Shown here: positions 11,271 through 29,948 of the stretch, in pieces
How positions within the stretch are numbered: position 1 is the stretch's first letter
Layout of the letters: the number at the start of each line of letters is the position of its first letter
Assembly: GCF_013426205.1 (NCBI RefSeq)
Contig: NC_089424.1
Coordinates: 3,596,001 to 3,660,000, forward strand
Direction of reading: 5' to 3'
DNA: 64,000 nucleotides
DNA from: Metarhizium brunneum
Lineage: Eukaryota; Ascomycota; Sordariomycetes; Hypocreales; Clavicipitaceae
Notes under the pieces: generated by a model
What the model was told of the DNA's origin: nothing
The model's database searches: none
What the model saw: the letters and a program-made list of their open reading frames with translations, nothing else
Translations under genes and position numbers: made by a program

Positions 11271-11755
11271 CTACGCAGCTTCCTTGGGTGGTGAATGGCT
11301 GTACGGCCGGAGGGGGATGCGGCCACAGCGCCTTGTCTTCTGCATGGCAAGGTGCAAGGCTGATGTTGTCTGGTCCAGGCGCACTTCAAGTGGCTGAAGC
11401 TTCTGGCAATTAAAAGCGTAGCTTAGCTTCTTGGCTTGCTCCCTATCTTCTCTGCCCACTTTGGCTCTATCGCGTCACGGCCTGCCAGCTTTGCCACTAA
11501 ATCCTCCAGAGCTTCAAGCTCCGCTTCGAACGAGATGAGGCATTCTGCCACGGCTGCTGTCGGAGGCACCTGCTGGGTGCGTACGCGAAACAGCGACTAG
11601 TTGATTCCGGTGAGACGTCCGGTGAGGAGGTTTTTGAGAGCTTTGTTCCTTTCTCTGACAGAAGCGAGCTCCTCACTGCGGCATTTGACGGCATCGAGGT
11701 ATGTTGTGATGCTGTCGTATATGTCGAAGCCAAAGGAGACACCAACTTCGGCCAC
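11271..11755 (-). pseudogene. Broken Helo-like N-terminal domain of a fungal STAND/NLR-type or ankyrin protein
   Basis: Read on the minus strand, the frame gives AEVGVSFGFDIYDSITTYLD, then RSEELASVRERNKALKNLL, which has the look of the helical N-terminal domain of fungal NLR-like and ankyrin proteins. A TAG interrupts it (11597-11599). The same frame continues with PPTAAVAECLISFEAELEAL and EDLVAKLAG. The similarity then jumps to a second frame (REQAKKLSYAFNCQKLQPL, EVRLDQTTSALHLAM) before another stop. One in-frame stop plus one frameshift, no ATG at the domain start (GTG instead) and no downstream NACHT or repeat region argue for a relic. An undetected intron could hide one break but not both easily. 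Confidence 0.5.
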
Positions 11756-13606
11756 AGTAGTCGTTCGTTTGCCGGCGTTCAACTGCGGAGTCAAGGCGAT
11801 GGGGATGATGCATATGGTTACCAAGGAAGGAACGGTCTTGGGGGAAGGAAGCACTGGCATGGAGGGTAAATTAACCACACCGTGGCTCATGTTCTCTGCG
11901 CGAGGCTTGGTGCCCAACGGAACTTGGACTTTGGGACCATATTTCCCTGTCGGTGGCAACAAGAATGAACTTGACCCTATTTATTCTTTCTCCTTCTGGT
12001 CCCCATATCCACGGGCCCTGGCCTTTGTTTACCTGGTTTTCTTAACCTACCAGTTGACATCGTAGTCGTCATGGTAAATATTGCGGTCTGCACGAGTCTG
12101 TTTGTTAGGAGCTATATACATAAGCCTTGTAACGGCCAGAGCAACAGCAGCAACAAATCGACTCCTGTCAATAGCAATTGTTAGTCGATCCAGCGATGTC
12201 GTTCTACTACAAAGGCCCCGCCTCTTCCCCCATCTCTTAGTAGGTATATCAACTATCTCCTGTGGGTTGTTCTAGTGCGCTTGTTCCTCGATAAGTGTTT
12301 TAGCGCGGTTGCTAGCGTTGTTGGCAACCAGACCCTTTTGTCGCCGTCTATTGTATAATCGGATACACCACGGACATGTACCAAGCCGGAACGTTGGGTA
12401 CTTTATGCTTGGGGCCCGTTCAACACACCCCAGGGGTTCTACTACCGAAATAACCTAGCAGTTGATTCTTAATAGAAATGCCAATAACAACTTGGTTTTT
12501 ATCGAGCGCGAGGGTCCCATCATCTCTTCCCTGATTGCAATATGAGCAACATCTTTTTCATGCACATATTTTTCCTACACTCGACCTTTTTCTGCGTAGG
12601 CCGTGTGCATTTCCAGTGCAGCGTACGCTTTCTGTCAAGAGGGTAGAGGAACCATATTGCCGGTGTTTATTGGTGATCGTTTGTGCGTATGTTCTGGGAA
12701 GGCGGGAGGCTGAGTTGCCGTTTGGAGCGAGAAATTGTCGATTAGAACTCACAGAAGATCTCGCCAAGAGTGAGCCTTTTGATGGGCAAAGGGAAGTAGT
12801 TTGGTCATGCTGCACTTTATGACATGTTGCCAAAATGTCTCGACTTTACATACTGTTCAACCCATTTTCTGCGTTGCAGTCAAGTATTCGTGGCGTTCTG
12901 CTCCTGTCCTGTGGCATTCAGATGTCATTTTCGGCATCAAACCGATATGGTCGCTGTCTGAATCTCTTTGTTGCACAGTTGTGTGAACACAGCCAGTTTA
13001 ACCCAAGTTTGGGCGATAACGCGCCAAAAGTATTCAGCATTTCAGGCACAACTTGTTGCAGCCACCGGACCGAGAAGCAACCATGCAGAGTGCATATGAC
13101 TTTCCAAATCACTTCACATTGAAAGTGTCACGACGGGCTGTTGCAATGATGATGCAGATGCAGCCGCTGGCGGCCGCATCCATGAGTATCGTGGGGCGAG
13201 ATTAGATATATGCAGACCAGACCCAAGGCATTATTCCGTATATTTTGAATGACAGGTTGTAATAGGTTTGCTGGACTAACTATTTTGAGCCAAAGGTCTG
13301 AGCCAGTGGGTGGCACTCATAAATAAATATAGCAGCATATAAAGGGAAATGGCTCTTTTCGCCGCATCAACTCCCTGCCCTGATATACCTGAACCCCCGA
13401 AAACAATTTTACACCTCCATGCTCATTAGCTCAACCATGACATAGGAGTGCAAGGAAACTTGACTCGAACTCACCTAGTACACTACAAGGCCCCATTCCT
13501 CCACTCCATTCCCTGGCACTCCTTCCATGCCAAGGCCATTGACTTGCTCTTCTTCTTTGATAGAGATTCTGATGTAGATTATATCCATTTGCTATTTATG
13601 CCCGAA
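11756..13606. other. 1.85-kb spacer downstream of FAL1
   Basis: AT-rich intergenic DNA between the STAND relic and the FAL1 stop codon. Open frames up to about 150 codons overlap the relic in antisense or lack protein character. The stretch 13370-13606 presumably holds the FAL1 3' UTR. No RNA gene or repeat recognised. Confidence 0.5.
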
Positions 13607-14931
13607 TTATGCAATGAGATCAGCCACGTTCATGGGCATTTCATCAATCTGAGTTGAGTAATACACTACGACATGTTAGCACTGCGATAGTATTAAAAGG
13701 CTGAGTTGACCTACACTCGATATCTCTCAAGATGCGCACATCTTCGGTCGTAACAAAGTTGATGGCTACGCCCTTGCGACCGAACCGGCCACTTCGGCCA
13801 ATGCGGTGGATGTAGTTCTCACGATTGCTAGGCAAGTCGTAGTTAATAACTAGACTGACTTGTTGCACATCGATGCCACGGGCCCAAACATCGGTTGAGA
13901 TGAGGACTCGACTGTTGCCCTGCCGGAAGTCCTGCATGATGCTATCCCGTTCCTTTTGCGGCATATCGCCATGCATGCTGCTGACGGTGAAGTTGGCCTC
14001 GCGCATCTTGTCGGTGAGCCAGTCAACCTTGCGGCGCGTGTTGCAGAAGATGACGGCTTGTGTAATGGTCAGGGTATCGTACAAATCGCACAGGGTATCG
14101 AACTTCCAATCCTCCTTCTCCACGGCAATGAAGTACTGTTTCAGACCCTCGAGGGTCAGCTCATCACGCTTGACAAGAATTCGGACAGGGTCGGTCATGA
14201 ACTTGGTTGTCATGTCCAACACGTCGTATGGCAGGGTGGCGCTGACAACCACGACTTGTGTTGCCGGGGGCAGGTATCTGTAGACATCGTAGATTTGTTC
14301 CCGGAAGCCCTTGTTAAGCAATTCATCGGCTTCGTCCAGTACTAGCATCTTGATGTGCCTTGTTCGTAGGTGGCGTCTCCGAATCATATCGGCAACACGT
14401 CCAGGGGTCCCCGACACGATATGCTGACCATAGTCGAGCTTGCGGATATCTTCGCCGACGTTGGTGCCACCAATGCAGGCGTGGCATTGGACGTTCATGT
14501 AGTCACCAAGAGCCATAACGACGGATTGGATTTGAGTAGCCAATTCACGGGTCGGTGAAAGGACTAGAGCCTGTGTTTCGCGCACGGCAGTGTCGATGAC
14601 CTGCAGCATACTAATCGAAAAGGTCGCCGTTTTGCCAGTGCCTGACTGTGCTTGTGCGATTGTGTCGCGTCCCTTGCACACTTGGACGATGGCTCGGGAT
14701 TGGACGGCAGATGGGGATTCATAGCCGTACGCATAGATGCCACGAAGAAGGTTCTCTATGTTTCGATATCAGTCGTTACTCGTTGGGACTCGACAAGTCA
14801 TCTCCTGCTGGTTGTCACTCACCCTTCAAAGACATCGACTCGAAAGTAGGGTGGACGGTGACTTCTTTGGAGGTGGAAAATTCCATCCTCTCATCCGCCT
14901 TGCGGTCAATTCCTCCGGCGCCTTCAGCCAT
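13607..14931 (-). CDS. FAL1: DEAD-box RNA helicase eIF4A-III/Fal1 (exon-junction-complex core)
   Basis: Three exons on the minus strand: 14931-14823, 14755-13715 and 13665-13607; 402 aa. The phase-1 introns are 67 and 49 bp. Motifs in order: aromatic/Q region ([18 protein letters not shown]), motif I AQSGTGKT (72-79), PTRELA, GG, TPGR, DEAD (177-180), SAT (208-210), [17 protein letters not shown] and [13 protein letters not shown]. The end [18 protein letters not shown] separates eIF4A-III from eIF4A. In animals and filamentous fungi eIF4A-III clamps RNA in the exon junction complex; yeast Fal1 works in 18S rRNA maturation. Start [18 protein letters not shown] is typical. It shares a 285-bp divergent promoter with the SF3A3 gene. 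Confidence 0.95.
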
Positions 14932-15216
14932 CTTATTGGTAATATGTGTGATTGCGAAGATGGGATAAAACGGCAATGCGCTATGATGTCGAGATGAGCT
15001 TGAACAAAAAAAGTTCGGGAGCTGGTGAAAGGGCCGGGTTTACTTCGGCAGAGCGCGGATTGTCCGCCTCCACAGTGGCGCTGGGCTTAACGAGGCTGGC
15101 CAAACTTTGGCTGAAGCGGCAAAAGCTCTACGACTTCGCGACCAGATCTTTTCCGCTTTTTTTTTGTCGCGACAGCCCACCATAGCATCACAAGCGTATC
15201 AATAGCGGCTGTCAAG
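14932..15216. promoter_or_regulatory. Bidirectional promoter of FAL1 and PRP9/SF3A3
   Basis: 285 bp between the two start codons, which point away from each other, so both promoters and leaders must fit here. It is TATA-less. A pyrimidine run ending in nine T lies at about 15150-15168 on the plus strand near the PRP9 side, and GC-rich words occupy the middle. Shared control of the two genes is an inference from this spacing. Confidence 0.65.
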
Positions 15217-16788
15217 ATGTATGTTTTAGAAGAGCAAAGATACATTCATGAAGATCTTGAACGCCTGGAACAAGGCATCGCTGATCGCGTTCGCGAGGAG
15301 CCAAAGCCTGTGAGTAAATGCATTCGTGAAATAGTTCACCGAATCAAACTAACCTGATTTATTAAAAAGATTCGCGACCGACTAAACCGAGACCATGAAA
15401 TTGCCCAACTCCTCGACCAGATCCAGAGACAGTCAAGTAGCCTGTTGAACCTGTACAAAGACGAGAACGGAACCCGAGCAGGAGAACTCCAAGAACTCAA
15501 CACTGGCGATCCCTTTGATGCATTTTACAAACAACTTGGCGACATTCGTGAGCACCATGCCAGATATCCCAACGAGCAAGCGGAAAACTCGGAACAAAGA
15601 TATAAGCAAAAGAGAGGCGACCCGTCCGCGCCTGTCGCGACGGTTGTGGACACAATTTTCTCCGGAGAAGAAGCATTTGGGCGATTCTTCGACTTGCATA
15701 CATGTTATGACTCATTTTCAAATCTACCCAACGTCAAGCGACTTACATATTTGCAATATTTGGAGTATTTTGACAATTTTGCTGCTGGGTATGGTGGAGT
15801 CAAACGAGGCGACAAGATGACGGATCAGTATTTCAACTATGTTGGAGAACTTGCGCAATACCTCGAAGATTTCATGCGAAAAACGCGCCCTCTAGAGAAT
15901 CCGGACAACATTTTATCAGGCTTTGACGAAGAGTTCGGCAAGCTTTGGGAGAAGGATGAGATTGAGGGCTGGCAGATCGAGTCAGCAACAAACGGCTCAA
16001 AAGCGACTCTGACCGACGCCGAGGCTATCTGGTGCGAGGACTGCGAGAAGGAGTTTAAAAACGAAAACGTGTACAAGAACCACCTAACTGGGCGAAAACA
16101 CATCAAGGCAGCTGAGCAACGTAAACAACGGCAGCAAGATGCTGCGGCGGGGTCAGCAGATTCGAAATCAGTTGTCGTTTCATCGGCAAGATTAAAGGAG
16201 AGGGCCATTGCCGAGCGTGAATACCGAGTCAAAAAGATGGCTAGCTTGATGAATACGGAACGAAGCGATACCCGCGTCAACGTCGAACGAAAACAAGGCA
16301 TGACAAAACGCGAACGAGAACAGGAACTTGAAAATCTTCTCAACGCTTCCGACACGCCACGAGAAGCCGCTGAAGACGGTGAAGGAGAGGGCGACGACGA
16401 CGAAGACAAGATCTACAACCCTCTCAAAGTTCCATTAGGCTGGGACGGCAAGCCGATCCCCTTTTGGCTGTACCGACTGCACGGGTTGGGCGTAGAGTTT
16501 CCCTGCGAGATTTGCGGCAACTACGTGTACAAGGGCCGACGAGCATTCGAGAAGCATTTCAACGAGTCTCGCCATATTTACAACCTCAAATGTCTCGGCA
16601 TTACCAATCCGACCCTATTCCGGGACATCACCAAGATGGACGAGGCCGTCAAGCTTTGGGAGAAGATGCAGAAAGAGAAAAAGAAGTCGAAGCTGGATGA
16701 AGGCAGTGTCGTGCAAATGGAGGACGGAGAGGGCAACGTGATGCCCGAAAAAGTGTACTATGATCTACAAAAGCAAGGGTTGCTGTAA
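15217..16788 (+). CDS. PRP9: Splicing factor 3a subunit 3 (Prp9/SF3A3/SAP61)
   Basis: Two exons, 15217-15309 and 15370-16788, with a 60-bp phase-0 intron; 503 aa, close to human SF3A3 (501 aa). The N-terminus (EEQRYIHEDLERLEQGIADR) is the conserved SF3a60 N-terminal helix. The centre has LTYLQYLEYFDNF and YLEDFMRKTRPL. A first C2H2 zinc finger has C253, C256, H269 and H275. A second, C-terminal matrin/U1-type finger has C410, C413, H427 and H433, followed by YNLKCLGITNPTLF. SF3a is part of the U2 snRNP and is needed for prespliceosome formation at the branch site. The ATG chosen is in frame; the overlapping ATG at 15221 is not. Confidence 0.95.
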
Positions 16789-17457
16789 AGACCAGGGGAG
16801 CTATCATCTATACAGTGTGTAATGTAAGTAGTAGAAGAACGCGACGTAGTATAGGCAAGACAAAACCGATGTATCATATTTCGAACAATTTCGAAACAAT
16901 CCTTCAGGGGGGAGAACAACAATGAAACCGATGAATACCTACCCTATGGCATTGGGCCGTCGAAATTTTGCCCGAAACATGAGCTGTGGCGGTGAGTTGT
17001 GCTTTGGCCACGAGCCTGCGCCTCGGGCGACTTACCCACTTTGACAACGGACGATCAACAATTTCCCTGGTCGATAGAACGATACATCAGAATTGACGAT
17101 AGACCTAAGGAGGGCGCAAAATAAATGATCAAGACCCGTGGAAAGGATCGGAATGGGTGATCCCTGGAAAACTCACTCGGCACTCGTCGTTGATCACATA
17201 TCGTCCATGGTCCTATTATGCGGGCACTGCCGCAGGGCGGAGGATTGACTCCATCGTGACTCGACCCTATGCTGCAGGGTTTCTTGTTGACATAGTTGAC
17301 GCTCGGCAGATTTCCGATGGCTGTGCTGCCTGGCGTCGATCCCATGGAACGTATTAATTAAAATGCGCGGTGTAGTTTCCTTCATCACCTCTCCCCCCGG
17401 TGTCGAGACAGTTTTTTTCATTGACACAGCCCATTACGGCCGTTGTTAAAAGGGGGC
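16789..17457. other. Spacer between PRP9 and the bestrophin-like gene
   Basis: 669 bp containing the PRP9 3' end (AT-rich, 16800-16920) and the promoter of the next gene. No gene, RNA or repeat recognised. Confidence 0.55.
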
Positions 17458-18919
17458 ATGTCTCCAGGTTCTGAGAGGAAGTTGCTCCCATCGAGGAACG
17501 GTTCTTTGGGCGATTCTGTTGTTGGGATTGAGCTGGACTCGATGGCGGACAAGGCGAACGATTCGCCCGGCAGTGGCTCGCATCACAATGCACAGATTGA
17601 GGATGATAAGTTTGAGGGCTTGTTTGTGAGTACAACTATACTGTTTTATTTTATTTTTGGAAGATGGGCAAATTGAGGCATGTATAGGCTAACATGGAAT
17701 AGTATGGGCCTCGAGACCTTAATCATCACTCGAGGTGGCCTCATTTTCTGCGGCTTCGGGGAAGTATTTTGCCATACATGATATTCCCACTCTTGTTTGT
17801 GGCTGCCTGGGCAAGCTGTGTTACGATAATTTCGCGTCGAGTTTATCATAGTATGTAGCCATGTGTCTCTTCAAGGGCAAAAAGAATAAAGGCTAATGAT
17901 GTGCAGTCGGCGTCAGTCAGGTTCTTCTCACGGTTCTCGGTTTCGTCGTCGGTCTGTCGCTATCTTTCCGAAACTCAACTGCCTACGAGAGATACAACGA
18001 GGGGCGCAAGTACTGGTCTCAGCTAGCCAGTGTGACGCAAAGTCTGGCAAGACTTGTCTGGGTCCATGCGAGCGAGCGTGAGGAGTGCCAGACGGAAGAC
18101 CTACTGGCCAAAGTTACATTTTGCAACATGCTGGTTTCACTCAGCTTCGCCTTGAAGCACCGACTACGCCACGAGCCATTCACGCACTACGACGACCTGC
18201 AAAGCAGGACCGGGCATTTGCCGATAGTGGCACACGAGGCCGAGAAGAAAGAGTGGGAGAAACCTACCAGATGGGAGACAATAGGCCTGTTCCTCGGGTT
18301 TCCCATGGCAGAGCAGAATCCTCGAAGACTCATGAAGAACCCGGCCAAGCCGTTGGGCAATGTGCCGCTGGAGATTCACAGCTCTTGCTCGGCGTTTATC
18401 CAGGCCATTATCGACAACGGGACGCTCAAGACGCCGGGCTGTCACACGTCAGCCATGGGGTTGTTGGCACAAGTCAACGACATTCTCAACGGAACAGAGC
18501 GAATCCTCAACACCCCGTTGCCGCTGGCTTACTCGATTGCCATTGCCCAAATAACATGGGCGTACATCCTTATCCTGCCGTTCCAGCTGGTCGACAATCT
18601 CAAGTGGACAACAATCCCCGCAACGATTTTCGCGGCATACATCATCCTGGGGCTTGCCCTTATTGGGCGGGAAATCGAGAATCCCTTTGGAGACGACGTA
18701 AACGATTTGCCGCTCGAGGGCTTCTGCGAGCAGATTCGGCAGGATATTGATATAATAATGAGCCATTCGCCGCAGTCAACGGAAGATGCGGTCAAGAAGG
18801 ATGAGAATGCAGTACTCTACCCGCTGAGCCAACACGGGTATCATGCTCTGGTATCCAAGTCGCCAGAAGAAATTCGAGCGTTGCTCCGTGTCAAACTGCA
18901 AATGCCAAGGGATGAATGA
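17458..18919 (+). CDS. Bestrophin/UPF0187-family anion channel
   Basis: Three exons, 17458-17625, 17703-17850 and 17907-18919; 442 aa. The 56-residue N-terminal exon is polar and Ser/Asp-rich. The second exon has the family RWPHFLRLRGSILPYM followed by a membrane segment (FPLLFVAAWASCVTIISRRV). Exon 3 opens with a second hydrophobic segment and the hallmark LSLSFRNSTAYERYNEGRKYW. A long cytosolic helical region follows, then two further hydrophobic stretches (SIAIAQITWAYILILPFQLV and IFAAYIILGLALIG) and the ENPFGDDVNDLPLE motif, which corresponds to the acidic loop of bestrophins. Family members are chloride or other anion channels of the plasma membrane or organelles. Substrate and location here are unknown. 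Confidence 0.88.
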
Positions 18920-19442
18920 CCGGGTCTTGGCAATCCTGATTTTTGCCGGAGTAGATAGGTGGTCCAGAGGAAAGAAGGAAGGCTGTAGAATCGCACGATT
19001 TTTTTTTCAAAGCCTGCATGGTTAGGATTAGCGCGATTCAACGTGATGGTGCATAATTTGTATTATCGATACGCCAGAGGTCGCCTCGAATTCAGGATTG
19101 TAAAGCCCAGTCCGATTTCCCTCAGTATTGGGCCATTCGTAAAGGTCGAATTACTGCGTGTCCACAAGCACTCTGATGGCCTCTGACGTATGCACGGTGT
19201 TTGTTGTTCGCTGAGAGTTGTTCTCACGCGTTGGGAGAGAATGGTGCCGGCGGCGGCAAGCGACAACTTCTATTGGCCCACGCGGAAGCTCCTCAGGCAT
19301 CCGGCCCCCTGACAACACAGTCGAGTTAGTTTGGCCATTTGCAGCCGTTAAGAAAGCAGACACCACGACCAGGACATCATTAAGAACTTAGACATGCGGC
19401 GCCCTAAAATGCCGTGATGTTCAAGATTGTCTATCGCCAGGC
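18920..19442. other. Spacer between the bestrophin-like gene and SLX1
   Basis: 523 bp with the 3' end of the channel gene and the SLX1 promoter. It contains a T9 run near 18999-19008. No feature recognised. Confidence 0.55.
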
Positions 19443-20455
19443 ATGAGTCATATCGCAAAGCCTCTTCCGGCGTTATACACGGTCTACGTCCTTCGCTCAA
19501 CCGTAAGACACGCGTCTCTGTACATTGGCTCAACACCGAACCCGCCACGTCGTCTGAAGCAACACAATGGCGAGTCTAAAGGTGGCGCGGCGCGCACATC
19601 GCGTGATAATCTGCGCCCTTGGGAAATGATCGTCTTGGTTTCTGGGTTTCCTAGTATGGTTGCGGCGCTCAAATTCGAGTAAGGCTTGTCTTTCCCTACA
19701 CAGCTTCCACCCTGGCCCGATTCTTCATCAAGAGCAGAGAATCTTGCATATATCACGCACCTTCTGCTGACCGTCCCATCAGGTGGGCATTGACAAATCC
19801 CCATCTTTCTTTACACATCCCCGATGAAACACGTGTGAGCATTTCAACACAAAGAAAGAAGAATGGCATGCCAAGACGGCCACTGCACAGCTTGAAGTCG
19901 ATCACGTCGAACATCCATCTGCTTACGGGTGTGCCGAGTTTTGTGAGGTGGCCACTGAATGTGCATTTTCTTGCAAGGGAAGCCTATACTGCGTGGGAGT
20001 CTAGGATACAAGCCACGCAGGAACCTAGTCGAGACGGCCTTGAGATTCTTACCGATTTTGCTTCTTCGTCATCTTCGGGGGGCATTAACGCATTGCCGGT
20101 GGATTATAGCCCGATGGCGGAATATGTGGTCAAGGCGCACAATGTGGTGAACTTTGAGCAAGAGGGCAACTGCGTTCACTGTGCAGAAGAGCTCGAGTCA
20201 GGAAAGGGCCTGCACGGCATGTGTCCAAACGACAAATGCGAAGCCATGGGACATCTGGACTGTTGGGGCAAGCATGCACTCTCTGGAGAAAATACCACCC
20301 ACATTATACCTGATCGATGCTCATGCCCGTCATGTGGGGCGCCTGTCAGATGGGGTGATATGGTGAAGGAACTGAGTTTGCGTGTGCGTGGAAACAAGGA
20401 TGTTCAGAAACTGGTCAAGGCGGCAGAGAAGGCGAAGAAGATAGCTGCAATATAG
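19443..20455 (+). CDS. SLX1: Structure-specific endonuclease subunit SLX1
   Basis: Two exons, 19443-19678 and 19783-20455; 302 aa. The intron splits the codon of the catalytic Glu79 (GA|G). The N-terminal GIY-YIG nuclease domain reads [26 protein letters not shown] (the Arg pair 36-37 includes the catalytic Arg) and AALKFEWALTNP. A linker with [13 protein letters not shown] follows. The C-terminal RING/PHD-like zinc domain has [25 protein letters not shown] and [19 protein letters not shown]1 works with SLX4 in the nucleus to cut branched DNA such as Holliday junctions and flaps; the zinc domain binds SLX4. Length and domain order match fungal SLX1. Confidence 0.94.
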
Positions 20456-27429
<6,974 letters not shown>

Positions 27430-28259
27430 ATGCGAAACATGTCTTCTGGTTTATGTCAACGTGGGAAGACGGGGTATCAAAACTTGGGGAGTTTATCTTA
27501 TTTTATATTTCAGCATGAGGGTTTTGACAGGGGTTCTGGTGCCTTTTCTTTCTTGAGTCTTCTCTTTATAAGATGTATCAGTGTATAGTGTACGAGTACT
27601 CCTGTTATTTTTGGGGTGTATAATGGTCAGACAAGCCGGAACAATGGCTCCTCGTGTGAGCCGGCAAGGAGAAAAGGGCGGAGTTTTAAGAATGCTTTCT
27701 TCACAAGAGGCATCCTGCTGGTGAATTTGCTTTTTGTGGGTTTCTGGTCTTATGGTTCCCCAATTACCGGTAGTGGTTTTTGGCACTGTTTGAATGAGGT
27801 TTGGTTGCTTAGACAAAACGTCGAGGAATTACAGAAGGGTTCTGCTTGCAATGAAATGGGCTGCGAATTGGCCACAAGAGTGGTGTGACTGTGTGATGCC
27901 TGCTTAGGGCTTATTAAATTGCATGAAAATTCGTGGCCCATGAACAAACTTAATGAGATCAAGTTGTTTTACTTTAGCATCACATGACAGGCAAGTCGCG
28001 ATAGAAAGCCAGTTTAGAGGCGCAGAATACAGGGTAGACCAGACATGAAGGCTTGCAGCACAAGCATGATATGATCACGTGCAGGCGCCCCCCTTTAGAG
28101 CTAGTGCCAGGGATAACAATCGCGTACGTTAGCATCAACTCAGCGAAGTTGCATCTCGTCTCTCTGCGAGCTCTTCCGCCATATTCCTCCGCACACGGGT
28201 GGTCTCTTGGAGTCACGTAGCACGCTCATGAGGCTACGATTTAGCCACTCTACTTGACC
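27430..28259. other. Spacer between KDM5 and TAF11
   Basis: 830 bp. The first 150 bp are T-rich and fit a 3' UTR; the rest holds the TAF11 promoter. No gene or repeat recognised. Confidence 0.55.
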
Positions 28260-29298
28260 ATGGCTTCGCCGCCTTACACCACCTCGCCCTTGGCCATGTC
28301 ACCGCCGAATCCATCGCCGGCACAGCTTCCCAACAAGAAGCGATCGTCTGCTCTCGATGTCAATGCTCCCCCCATCAAGCGCCGAAAGGCCTCCAACCTG
28401 TCCCAGTCTTCAGCGCCTGCCCATCCCCTACGGCAGACTTCTTTCCCCCCTGAAGCCGGATCACCGTACGCGCGATCCCCATCCGTTGATGCTACGTCTA
28501 TTGTGAGTGGCAGTGCCGTCAGCACAACCGCCAGCGGGGCCACCAAGAAGAAGAGAGGACGCAAGTCCAAAAATGCAAAGGGCGAAGAGGTTGAAGGCAC
28601 GCCGAGTCTAGTTGGTGGCAAAGCGCCCACCAACGTGAGCGGACAGGGCGGGGACAAGGAGGCCGAAGATGATGACGATGACGACGAGAATGGAGAAATG
28701 GCGCTGGAAGACTCTGGTGCGCGCACTCAGGAACAGAAACAGGAAGAAATCCGGCTGAGAGCCATGCTGGTGGAGGCCTTTGACAGCGAGCAATACAACC
28801 GATACGAGCTATGGCGAGCGGCAAAGCTGTCAGATGCAGTCGTCAAGAGGGTAAGGAAGCCCCTGCAACCGGGCTGTTTTGCTATCATGATGTCTATGCT
28901 AACTTGCAGCTCAGGTAGTCAATGCGACGGTCTCACAGTCGGTGCCGCAGATGGTCAGCACAGCTGTAAAGGCAGTTGCCAAGCTGTTTGCCGGTGAGAT
29001 TATTGAGGCAGCCCGAAACGTCCAAGGCGAATGGATTTCTGCTGGTGAGAAGCAGACGGACCTGCCAACGCCGCCGCCGTCAACAGACGATGCGGACAAG
29101 GACGACGAGGCAGGGGAGGCAGAGCAGTCCGAGGTCAAGCGCGGCCCGATGCGACCTGACCACCTGCGGGAGGCATGGCGACGGTACAAGCTGACCGGGG
29201 AGAGCCGAGGTGTGGGAGTGCAGCAGCTGTGGCACGCGCAACAGGGCAGCGGCGTGGAGAGATTCTCGACAAGGACAAGAAAGCGATTGTTTCAATGA
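28260..29298 (+). CDS. TAF11: TFIID subunit TAF11 (hTAFII28-like)
   Basis: Two exons, 28260-28850 and 28915-29298; 324 aa. The N-terminal 150 residues are disordered, with a basic KKKRGRKSK stretch and an acidic run of Asp/Glu (EDDDDDDE). The histone-fold core starts near residue 165: LRAMLVEAFDSEQYNRYELW, VVNATVSQSVPQMVST, KLFAGEIIEAARNVQGEW and the final PDHLREAWRRYK. This is the TAF11 histone fold that pairs with TAF13 in TFIID. The C-terminal Gly/Gln-rich tail is usual in filamentous fungi. The acceptor at 28913-28914 is chosen because an upstream AG at 28908-28909 breaks the frame. Follows KDM5 in tandem. Confidence 0.92.
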
Positions 29299-29948
29299 TT
29301 GGATTCCAGGGATCGGCAGACTCTATACTAGAGGGAGTAGGGTCTACGCGGCAGATGGGGTTGAATTTGGGCAAGGCGTGGGCAAGGCGTTTATGTAGAA
29401 TGATACCCGTATTCATAGAATGGAATACATTTTTTAAAGGCAGCCAACGTGCTGGTAAAATGGAGTGTACTCGGTACATTGGCCATGGTAGCCGTCGACG
29501 CGCACTGGTTGGTGCACAAGCTTGTGTGTGCATCGTCTGTGTTTGTCACCGAGTCCCCGCCGACCAGTGGGGTTGAAGAAAAAAAGTGAAATGTGATGAC
29601 CAAACAAGGAGCTGAGCGGAGCTGAATGGCTGGAGCAGAATGATGTGCACTTGTAACTATTTGAGCGGCCAGTAAGACGGCGCTGGCCCGACCCCGCCGC
29701 GCGTTTGCCAGTCAACCAGCAGCAATGCCATGGCCACGGCTCCACTTCCGCCTCCACCGTCTGGTCCATCAAGCGACGAGACAAGCAACTCAAGAACGGA
29801 GCGAGACACGAAGACACACAAGGGACCCTGACACTCCACTCGCCATGCAAGTCAGAATTTTGTCTCTTTGCTTCCAGGCTTGGTCCAAAACACCACAGTG
29901 ATACCGTACCGTACAGACGCTGCATTGCTGGCAGGTGTTGAACACACA
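29299..29948. other. Spacer between TAF11 and the bZIP gene
   Basis: 650 bp with the TAF11 3' end and the bZIP promoter. Nothing recognisable beyond short A/T runs around 29575-29590. Confidence 0.55.
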
